12,594 bases of DNA from Candidatus Aenigmatarchaeota archaeon (GTDB taxonomy: Archaea; Aenigmatarchaeota; Aenigmatarchaeia; GW2011-AR5; WALA01). The position numbers and the translations under genes were made by a program. The notes beneath the pieces were generated by a model. The model made no database searches. It worked only from the letters and a program-made list of their open reading frames with translations, and was not told the origin of the DNA. The stretch spans positions 1-12,594 of the forward strand of contig WALA01000008.1 in the NCBI GenBank assembly GCA_015523085.1, written 5' to 3'. This document shows, one piece after another, positions 7,135-12,594 of the stretch (the first letter of the stretch is position 1; every line of letters starts with the position of its first letter).

Positions 7135-9300
7135 TTCCTTCCCCGATTCCGCGCTCTCTTTCTGGGACGCGGCGTAGCGCTCTTTCGAATCCTTGAGTTT
7201 GTCCTTGTCGTACCAGTCCTTCTTCGTCGGACAGTTCGGGTCAAGGCACATCTCAAACGGGCGCTTGCCCTCGCGGTAAACGCGTATTATCGGCGTTCCG
7301 CAGTGTGGGCAGACCTTTCCCGTCGCTTCTATGCGCCCCTTCGCTGGGAGAGGGTAAGCGGTTTTGCACTTCGGATAGTTTGAGCATCCGGCGAACCTCT
7401 TCTTCGTCTTCCAACTGAAGAAAACCTTCAACTCACCGTCACAGTGCGGACACTTCCCAAGTATGCTCTGCTTCAATTGCGTCTCCTTCACCGCCTCCGT
7501 GAGCGCTTTTCCTATGACCTTTTCCTTCTTCTTGAACTTGTCGAATATCTTGGTGAGCTCCGCCTTCGCCTCTTCCAAGACCTCGTCCTTGCTCACCTTT
7601 CCCTCGAAGACACCTTCCATCTTCTCCTCGAACTTCCTCGTGAGCTCCGGTGATACGATTTCAGGAACGTGTTTGTCGAGTATGGATGCAACTTTCATTC
7701 CAAGGTCCGTGACCGTAATGGATTTTCCGTAAACGTATCCGCGGTCGTAAAGCGTCTGGAGAATTTGCGAGCGCGTTGCTTTCGTCCCAAGGTTGAGCTT
7801 TTCCGCCTCTTTGAGTATCGACCCCTGCGTGTAGCGCCCGGGCGGTTGCGTCTCCTTCTGGACAATCTCAACTTTCTTTATCTTCACCTTGCCTCCGACG
7901 TCCAGCTTTGGAAGGGCGAGCTCATCAAGCTTCGCGTACTTTCCGTAGTAGAGAGTCCATCCCTTTTCTATCGTGCGCTTTCCAACTATCGTGAAAATCT
8001 CGCCGTTGACGTTTATGCGAACCGTGAGCGACTCGCGCTCGGAAGGCGGCCCGAACGTCGCGAGAAAGCGGCGCACAATCAAATCGTACACGCGCTGCTG
8101 TTGAGACGTGAGCTTCGTCGGCACTTCCCCTGTCGGGTAAATTGCAGGGTGCGCCGGGTCTTTCTTCTTTCCGTTGTTCGGCTTGAGCTCGCCTTGCATC
8201 AATTTCTCTATGAGCGGCTTGTACCGCGAAAGCTGGGAGAGCCCCGTAAGAACTTTCTTGAAGTTTATGCTGTCTGGAAGTATGTTTGACGATGTTCTCG
8301 GATAAGATATGTACCCGTTCTGATAAAGGTATTCCGCTATGGACATTGTCTGCCTCGGTGAGTAGCCGAAGTAGCGGAACGCCTCCGTCATGAGCGTCGT
8401 TGTGTCGAAAGGCGTCGGCGGAAGTTGCTTGTACTTCCTCTTCTTTAGAGTGTCGACAACTCCTTCCTTGCTCGACGATGCGCGCTTGTACGCGTCGTTC
8501 GCCTTCTTCTCGTCCCAAAACTTGTCCTTTTCGTGCGTCGCCTGGATTGATGACCGCCCAATTTGAATGTAAGCGAAAATCTGCCAGTACGGTTTCGGCT
8601 TGAACTTCTTTATCTTTTCCTCGTGGTCGCGAAGTATTTTGAGAAGCGGCCCTTGAACGCGCCCCGATGAGAGTATCTTGAATCGCTCGCCTATGCTCTT
8701 TATCGCAAGCGTGAGCGCACGCGACGTGTTTATTCCGTAGAACCAATCGAGGTAGTGCCTCGTGAGTCCGGCCTCGACCTGATTTCTGTCCATCTTCGGC
8801 GACGCGTTCTTGAACGACTCAATGAGCTCGTCCTTTGTCAAAGTCGAGAACTTCATTCTCTTCGCGTCATCGCGCTTGAGCAGGAATCTCACGATGTTGT
8901 AACCTATGACGGATCCCTCCTGGTCGTAGTCCGTGGCCACTATAACGTCCTTGACGCGCGGGGCGAGCTCCTTAAGAACTTCATAGTATTTTTTTGAGAA
9001 GAGCGCCTTCCTCGTCGCCCGATAGGACGGTATCCACTTCACATCGAACACAGGATACGTCCACCCCTTTGTCGCCTGCTTCAATGAGTACAGATGACCG
9101 ACGGCCGCGGCAACAACGTACTTCTGGCCGTTGCTCTCGAATTCATAGAGTTTCACACCGTCTTTCTCAACAACCTTCGGCTTTTTCGCAAGGGCCTGCG
9201 AAATCTTCTTTGCCGCAGTGGGCTTCTCGGCAAGTATGAGTGTCAGATCCTTCTCGACCTCTTTTGATTTCTTCTTAGTCGCCGCTTTCTTTTTCGCCAC
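7123..9300 (-). CDS. topA: DNA topoisomerase I (type IA) with C-terminal zinc ribbons
   Basis: Relaxes negatively supercoiled DNA through a transient 5'-phosphotyrosine bond. The TOPRIM domain has LILAEKP (residues 21-27) and the acidic triad in ATDYDQEG (D124, D126, E128). The active-site tyrosine is Y333 in YISYPRTSSN, followed by R335. DPAHPAIYPTG, at about 381-391, corresponds to the conserved HPAIHPTG block. Two four-cysteine zinc ribbons close the protein: C617/C620/C639/C645 and C664/C667/C685/C690. The charged tail (KESAESGKESEN) and lysine-rich start (MAKKKAATKKKSKE) look disordered. The start is GTG 9300, supported by GGGTGAT three bases upstream, which overlaps the end of serS. The gap to serS is 4 bases, so topA is the last gene of tyrS-serS-topA. 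Length (725 aa) suits archaeal TopA; there is no helicase domain, so it is not a reverse gyrase. Its 3' end overlaps the 166-residue gene by 12 bases. Confidence 0.96.
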   Translation of the reverse strand: MAKKKAATKKKSKEVEKDLTLILAEKPTAAKKISQALAKKPKVVEKDGVKLYEFESNGQKYVVAAAVGHLYSLKQATKGWTYPVFDVKWIPSYRATRKALFSKKYYEVLKELAPRVKDVIVATDYDQEGSVIGYNIVRFLLKRDDAKRMKFSTLTKDELIESFKNASPKMDRNQVEAGLTRHYLDWFYGINTSRALTLAIKSIGERFKILSSGRVQGPLLKILRDHEEKIKKFKPKPYWQIFAYIQIGRSSIQATHEKDKFWDEKKANDAYKRASSSKEGVVDTLKKRKYKQLPPTPFDTTTLMTEAFRYFGYSPRQTMSIAEYLYQNGYISYPRTSSNILPDSINFKKVLTGLSQLSRYKPLIEKLMQGELKPNNGKKKDPAHPAIYPTGEVPTKLTSQQQRVYDLIVRRFLATFGPPSERESLTVRINVNGEIFTIVGKRTIEKGWTLYYGKYAKLDELALPKLDVGGKVKIKKVEIVQKETQPPGRYTQGSILKEAEKLNLGTKATRSQILQTLYDRGYVYGKSITVTDLGMKVASILDKHVPEIVSPELTRKFEEKMEGVFEGKVSKDEVLEEAKAELTKIFDKFKKKEKVIGKALTEAVKETQLKQSILGKCPHCDGELKVFFSWKTKKRFAGCSNYPKCKTAYPLPAKGRIEATGKVCPHCGTPIIRVYREGKRPFEMCLDPNCPTKKDWYDKDKLKDSKERYAASQKESAESGKESEN

Positions 9301-9304
9301 GAAA

Positions 9305-10633
9305 TCACCCTATCACATCAAATCCAGTGTACTTCACAAGCGCGTCCGGAATGCGCACCGTCCCGTCGGGCTGCTGATAATTTTCGAGTATGGCTATCAT
9401 GGCGCGCGTCGTGGCAAGCGCCGTGCTGTTGAGCGTGTGAACGTACTTCGCTGGCTGCCCAGGCGCCTTCCTGTAACGTATGTTCAGGCGGCGCGACTGG
9501 TAATCCGTACAGTTTGAGCACGACACAACCTCGCGGAACTTTCCCTGGCCGGGAAGCCACGCCTCTATGTCGTACTTCTTCGCCGCCACGGGTCCAAGGT
9601 CGCCCGTGCAGACGTTCACAACCCTGTACGGTATGCCGAGCCTCTGGAATATCTCCTCGGCATTGGCGAGCAGCATCTCGTGCTCCTTTTTCGAGTCCTC
9701 AGGTTTGCAGTAAACAAACTGCTCGATCTTGTTGAATTGGTGAACGCGGAAGATCCCCTTTGTGTCCTTTCCGTGCGAGCCCGCCTCCTTTCGGAAGCAC
9801 GGTGACACTCCGGCAAGCCTTATTGGAAGGTCGCTTTCGTTCAAAACTTCATTCATGTAATATCCAGCAAGCGGATGCTCCGCAGTCGGTATCATGTAAA
9901 GGTCCTCTCCTTCGACTTTGTAAATCACGTCTTCAAAGTCCTTGAAGCTCGTTACGCCCTCTTCGACCGCGCGGTGGACCATGAAAGGCGGCTCAATGAG
10001 TGTGAACCCCTTTTCACGCAAGACGTCAAGCGCGAACCTTATGAGCGCCTGTTCGAGTATGACGAGCTCATTTTTCAGGTAATAGAATCGCGCACCACTC
10101 ACCTTTGCGGCGCGGTCCAAATCAAACAAGTCGTGCTTGAGCCCTATGTCTATGTGGTCGAGAATCTTGAAATTCGCGATGTCGTAATCCATCTCGCCGC
10201 GTGATTCGTCTATGAACCTCTGCGCGTCTTCCTTCCGCACAATCGCGTGGCCGAAGAACTTCACGGGAACGTTATCCTCGTCGCTCTCTCCGAGCGGAAC
10301 GCTTTCATCGAGTATGTTCGGCAGGCCCATCAAGAGCGAATTGAGTTTCTTTTCAACGTCACCGAGCTCATCTTCCATCGCCTTTATCTTCTTCGGAATT
10401 TCTTTGATTTCACGCAACAGATTCGAGAAATCCTCACCCTTCGCCTTCACCTCGGCAACTTTCCTTGTGACTTCGTTTCTCTTGTGCCTCAGAGAGTCGA
10501 GCTCCTTTTGAAGCGATGAGCGCTTCTTGTCCAGTTCGAGTATCTCGTCAACAACCTTGGCGTCCTCCCCGCGCTTTTTCAAGTCGGCGCGGAGTGCGTC
10601 TGGATTCTCACGGATTTCCTTTATCCACATCAT
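9305..10633 (-). CDS. serS: Seryl-tRNA synthetase (standard type)
   Basis: Class II synthetase that charges tRNA(Ser), and tRNA(Sec) where present, with serine. The N-terminal coiled-coil arm that grips the long variable arm of the tRNA is clear at about residues 28-115 (LDKKRSSLQKELDSLRHKRNEV...). Catalytic motifs follow: TAEHPL at 250-255, motif 2 FRKEAGSHGKDTKGIFRVHQF at about 280-300 split by its loop, and motif 3 around 400-418 (HTLNSTALATTRAMIAILEN). This is the common form, not the divergent methanogen SerRS. Length is 442 aa. Two adjacent ATG codons (10633 and 10630) can start it; GAGGATGAT lies 3 bases before the first. That first ATG overlaps the tyrS stop in an ATGA, a sign of translational coupling. 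topA follows after 4 bases. Confidence 0.97.
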   Translation of the reverse strand: MMWIKEIRENPDALRADLKKRGEDAKVVDEILELDKKRSSLQKELDSLRHKRNEVTRKVAEVKAKGEDFSNLLREIKEIPKKIKAMEDELGDVEKKLNSLLMGLPNILDESVPLGESDEDNVPVKFFGHAIVRKEDAQRFIDESRGEMDYDIANFKILDHIDIGLKHDLFDLDRAAKVSGARFYYLKNELVILEQALIRFALDVLREKGFTLIEPPFMVHRAVEEGVTSFKDFEDVIYKVEGEDLYMIPTAEHPLAGYYMNEVLNESDLPIRLAGVSPCFRKEAGSHGKDTKGIFRVHQFNKIEQFVYCKPEDSKKEHEMLLANAEEIFQRLGIPYRVVNVCTGDLGPVAAKKYDIEAWLPGQGKFREVVSCSNCTDYQSRRLNIRYRKAPGQPAKYVHTLNSTALATTRAMIAILENYQQPDGTVRIPDALVKYTGFDVIG

Positions 10634-11631
10634 GATATCATCCTCAAAACGTCTTTGAATTTTTCATTATCAAAATGGCGGCGCACGGGGTCTATTATTT
10701 CATTGAGGTATCTCGCGACGTTGCGCTTCAAATCAAGCGGGTGTATCTCACCGCTCTCGTAAATCTTCTGGAAGTCGTCGGCAACCGTTATGTCGCCTCC
10801 GAATTTCTCCGGGCGCTCTATGACGACTTCTCCCTTAATCGGTATTATGACGTACTTCATGAGCTCGGCCACCGGATTTCCTTCAACGACCTTTTCCGGA
10901 CACCACGCGTGGTTTATCTTCCTTTCAACCTCTTCCTTCGAGTCGTGTATGAATATCGCCGTGTCCGGCTTCGACTTTGACATCTTCTCTCCCGTCTTGA
11001 GGCCTGGAAGAATGTGATGGTGCACCGCTATCGGCTTTTTCCAACCGAGCTTCGGGAACACCTCGCGCGCGAGTACGTGAATCTTCCTCTGGTCCATGCC
11101 GGCGTGCGCAACGTCAATGCCGAGCGTTCGGATGTCCACCGCCTGCATGGCCGGGTAGATGTACTGGGCAGTGTCGAGCTTGTCCTTCTCGCTCCGCCCC
11201 ATTATGGTCAGGCATCGCACCGTCCTCGTGAGCGTCGTCTTCTTCGCGAATCTTATGACGTTCCTCCAGTAATCATTGTCGTACACGTCCGAGCCGCGAA
11301 CTATCTTCACACCCGGGCAGAAGAATTTGAAACCCTCCTCAAAGTAGTCGGCGGCAAGTTTTATCTTCTCAAGGTCGCCACCGAGCTTGTTGTTTATCCA
11401 GGCGTGCCAATCGGCGAGGAACACCGTGGCGTCGAACCCCGCCTTTATGAATCGGTTTATCATGAACCCAGAGAGTATGAGCGTCCCTATGTGCATGCGC
11501 CCAGACACTTCGAACCCTATGTAATGCTTCGGATGGTCGTTCGTCTCGAGAAGCTCACGGAGCTCATTTTCCACGATTATCTCCTCGAGCGGAGCTGCCT
11601 TCAAAATTTCCAATTTTGTCTCGACGTCCAT
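10630..11631 (-). CDS. tyrS: Tyrosyl-tRNA synthetase (archaeal type)
   Basis: Class I synthetase that charges tRNA(Tyr). TyrRS and TrpRS are close relatives, so specificity was checked by residues. The tyrosine-binding set known from the Methanocaldococcus jannaschii enzyme (Y32, Y151, Q155, D158, Q173) appears here as Y37 (YIGFEVSG), Y159, Q163 and D166 (IYPAMQAVDI) and Q181 (MDQRKIH), which favours tyrosine. The HIGH-like motif is HIGT at 47-50, and KMSKS is at 216-220. The C-terminal part (RPEKFGGDITV, HPLDLKRNVARYL) matches archaeal TyrRS. Length is 333 aa, slightly above the jannaschii enzyme. ATG 11631 has GGTGTT three bases upstream. This is the first gene of tyrS-serS-topA, joined to serS by an ATGA overlap. 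The 187-residue gene lies 58 bases upstream on the same strand but differs strongly in composition. Confidence 0.95.
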   Translation of the reverse strand: MDVETKLEILKAAPLEEIIVENELRELLETNDHPKHYIGFEVSGRMHIGTLILSGFMINRFIKAGFDATVFLADWHAWINNKLGGDLEKIKLAADYFEEGFKFFCPGVKIVRGSDVYDNDYWRNVIRFAKKTTLTRTVRCLTIMGRSEKDKLDTAQYIYPAMQAVDIRTLGIDVAHAGMDQRKIHVLAREVFPKLGWKKPIAVHHHILPGLKTGEKMSKSKPDTAIFIHDSKEEVERKINHAWCPEKVVEGNPVAELMKYVIIPIKGEVVIERPEKFGGDITVADDFQKIYESGEIHPLDLKRNVARYLNEIIDPVRRHFDNEKFKDVLRMIS

Positions 11632-11689
11632 TTCAACACCTATATAATATACTCATTAATTTATGTCAGAAGAATTTTTAAAGTATTTC
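11632..11689 (-). promoter_or_regulatory. Promoter region of the tyrS-serS-topA operon
   Basis: This is a 58-base A/T-rich spacer. Read on the minus strand, a TAAATTAATG stretch (about 11653-11664) is centred some 27 bases before ATG 11631 and could serve as TATA box. A stronger-looking TATATTATATA at about 11640-11650 is too close to the ATG to use that start unless transcripts begin inside the gene. GGTGTT before the ATG is the SD. A short A/T stretch just after the 187-residue gene (TTTAAAAATTCTT, minus strand) might end its transcripts. Confidence 0.4.
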
Positions 11690-12253
11690 CTAACTGACAG
11701 AATAATTAAATGGTGCATTCGGCTTTATAATCTCGTATTTGCCGACGAAATAATTGTTCAGATTGTCTTCGAGACGAACAATGCTTTCGTAAAGCGTTTC
11801 GAGTATTTTTGTCTTGTGCTCCCCATCAAAATTAATTATGGATGCTTCAGCACCATCATGCTCAAAACCACCGTGCATTATAAAATTGAACAAGTCCAAA
11901 TTGTAAAGATGTTTGTCTTGTATTTCTTCTGTGTAAAGGGGTGTGCCATTTGCCATTTTGACAAGCTCTTCATCTATACGTGAAATAATAGCCGGCTTGT
12001 TTTTCACAATGGGAACTATTGGAACGTACATTAATATATCGATGTCATTGATAATGAATGCCTTTTTCCATGTTTTGTTTCGTGCATAGAGCTCATTATT
12101 AACCTCATCCACCGCTTTGCTCATATACGGAATAAAGATGTGCATTATATCCACTGGTTCGTACTTCTCCGTCAGCAACCTAGGAACGTCCATGAGATAC
12201 ATAAGCAAAACGTGCTCATTAACATTTAAATTATTATTGTTTGGTAATATCAA
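11690..12253 (-). CDS. Hypothetical protein (187 aa), AT-rich gene
   Basis: Not recognised. The predicted protein is soluble, acidic in its second half, and rich in Asn, Ile, Tyr and Asp, with no cysteine, signal peptide or known catalytic motif. Hydrophobic helical stretches occur at about residues 14-45 (VLLMYLMDVPRLL, DIMHIFIPYMSKAV) and strands near 68-83 (KAFIINDIDILMYVPIVPIV). Amphipathic helix follows at about 147-168 (TKILETLYESIVRLEDNL). The gene is clearly more A/T-rich than tyrS, with codons such as AAT, ATA and AAA, suggesting acquisition or relaxed constraint. The frame opens with TTG 12253, preceded by an in-frame TAA shortly upstream. A TATA box (12271-12279, TATAAATAG on this strand) lies 18 bases further upstream at leaderless spacing. 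ATG 12202 would give a 170-residue form. The stop is TAG. It diverges from the beta-CASP gene and shares its promoter region. The start is uncertain. Confidence 0.68.
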   Translation of the reverse strand: MILPNNNNLNVNEHVLLMYLMDVPRLLTEKYEPVDIMHIFIPYMSKAVDEVNNELYARNKTWKKAFIINDIDILMYVPIVPIVKNKPAIISRIDEELVKMANGTPLYTEEIQDKHLYNLDLFNFIMHGGFEHDGAEASIINFDGEHKTKILETLYESIVRLEDNLNNYFVGKYEIIKPNAPFNYSVS

Positions 12254-12304
12254 TCTTAACGATTAGAAAACTATTTATACCATTAAAAACAAGTTTTTTA
12301 GAAG
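12254..12304. promoter_or_regulatory. Compact bidirectional promoter with a shared TATA element
   Basis: CTATTTATA at 12271-12279 reads TATAAATAG on the other strand. Its centre is about 30 bases before the beta-CASP start on the plus strand and about 22 before the TTG of the 187-residue gene on the minus strand. GAAAA (12266-12270) is a BRE-like flank for the plus direction. TAGAAGGTGAT at 12299-12309 carries the SD for the plus gene. One element placed to serve both directions is inferred from geometry. Confidence 0.5.
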
Positions 12305-12594
12305 GTGATTAAAATTAAAATAGAATTTTTAGGCGGAGCTCACGAAGTCGGAAAATCGGGCTTCCTGCTCGATGGGCGCGTAGCTCTGGATTATGGTGTC
12401 AAAATAGGAACGGAAGAGCCGGAGTACCTTCCGTCGCTCAACATAGAGGCCGTTTTGCTCAGTCATGCGCATCTTGACCACTGCGGATCAATTCCCGTGC
12501 TTTTCAACAGGGGCCACCCGAAAACCGTCGCGACACCCGAGACGCTCGACCTTTCAAAGATGCTTCTCACGGACTCTTACAAGGTTTCGCTGAA
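12305..12594 (+). CDS. Beta-CASP metallo-beta-lactamase ribonuclease, aCPSF2-like (3' truncated)
   Basis: The 5' end of a zinc-dependent RNase of the CPSF/RNase J family, which in archaea matures or degrades RNA. The frame reads EFLGGAHEVGKSGFLLDG, then ALDYGVKIG with the motif 1 aspartate D29, then the signature HxHxDH at residues 54-59 (LLSHAHLDHCGSIP). It starts directly with the MBL domain, lacking the KH domains of aCPSF1, and the opening resembles aCPSF2 more than aRNase J. The rest lies beyond the window. GTG 12305 is the first conventional start after an in-frame TAG at 12299, giving MIKIKIEFLGG. However, the GTG is itself part of the SD-like GAAGGTGAT (12301-12309). The codon 4 bases after that SD is ATT 12314, which would give the family-like MKIEFLGG. 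Family is firm; the start is open. Confidence 0.88.
   Translation, partial: MIKIKIEFLGGAHEVGKSGFLLDGRVALDYGVKIGTEEPEYLPSLNIEAVLLSHAHLDHCGSIPVLFNRGHPKTVATPETLDLSKMLLTDSYKVSL

Noticed and set aside
7925-8746. A 273-residue frame within topA in another frame
   Set aside because: topA is unambiguous over this stretch with catalytic motifs in order. The alternative translation is compositionally odd and motif-free.
7123-9300. Reverse gyrase
   Set aside because: At 725 residues it has only the topoisomerase IA part and zinc ribbons; no helicase domain is present and serS begins 4 bases upstream.
10630-11631. Tryptophanyl-tRNA synthetase instead of TyrRS
   Set aside because: The tyrosine-binding residues known from the M. 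jannaschii enzyme are all in place (Y37, Y159, Q163, D166, Q181), and the C-terminal part matches archaeal TyrRS.
11014-11697. A 227-residue plus-strand frame opposite tyrS
   Set aside because: It is antisense to the conserved core of tyrS, rich in Arg/His/Val as expected from reversed codons, and has no promoter or SD evidence.
1-12594. CRISPR array, tRNA/rRNA genes, insertion sequences, defence cassette
   Set aside because: No spaced repeats, cloverleaf-like sequence in the short spacers, transposase motifs, terminal inverted repeats or defence-type domains were found.

Overview
The window is a gene-dense stretch of an archaeal genome of medium GC content. The evidence is the gene set: an Lhr-type helicase, type II methionine aminopeptidase, a stand-alone AlaX editing protein, a Cdc48/VAT AAA ATPase, RadB, an archaeal-type TyrRS and a beta-CASP nuclease. 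TATA/BRE-like promoters and GGTGAT-type Shine-Dalgarno (SD) sequences support it. RadB points to Euryarchaeota or a related (possibly DPANN) lineage; I cannot place it more precisely. No rRNA, tRNA, CRISPR array, insertion sequence or gene-free stretch over 300 bases was seen.

Layout. 1-1486 (+): 3' part of an Lhr-like helicase gene interrupted by an in-frame TAG. 1554-1925 (+): a small multi-pass membrane protein of unknown function with a near-perfect SD. 1989-3562 (+): map then alaX, closely spaced. 3559-5841 (-): cdc48, sharing stop-codon bases with alaX. 5929-6597 (+): radB, divergent from cdc48. 6634-7134 (+): unknown 166-residue protein, apparently leaderless. 11631-7123 (-): a tight operon tyrS-serS-topA. 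12253-11690 (-): AT-rich gene for an unknown 187-residue protein. 12305 to the edge (+): 5' end of a beta-CASP (aCPSF2-like) ribonuclease gene with a puzzling start codon.

The content is mostly core information processing and protein quality control: RNA/DNA unwinding (Lhr), N-terminal Met removal (Map), tRNA charging and proofreading (TyrRS, SerRS, AlaX), topology and recombination (TopA, RadB), unfolding (Cdc48) and RNA processing (beta-CASP). No defence, mobile or otherwise new multi-gene system could be supported. The most interesting items are the nonsense codon in the helicase, the start codon of the beta-CASP gene, three unrecognised genes (123, 166 and 187 residues), and a 42-base perfect repeat between the two ATPase domains of cdc48.

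Translation signals fall into two classes. 123-aa gene, alaX, tyrS, serS and topA have a GGTGAT-like SD three bases before the start (cdc48 has one with 2 or 5 bases). map, the 166-aa gene and the 187-aa gene have a TATA-like box about 22-27 bases before the start and no SD, as expected for leaderless mRNAs; radB is intermediate.
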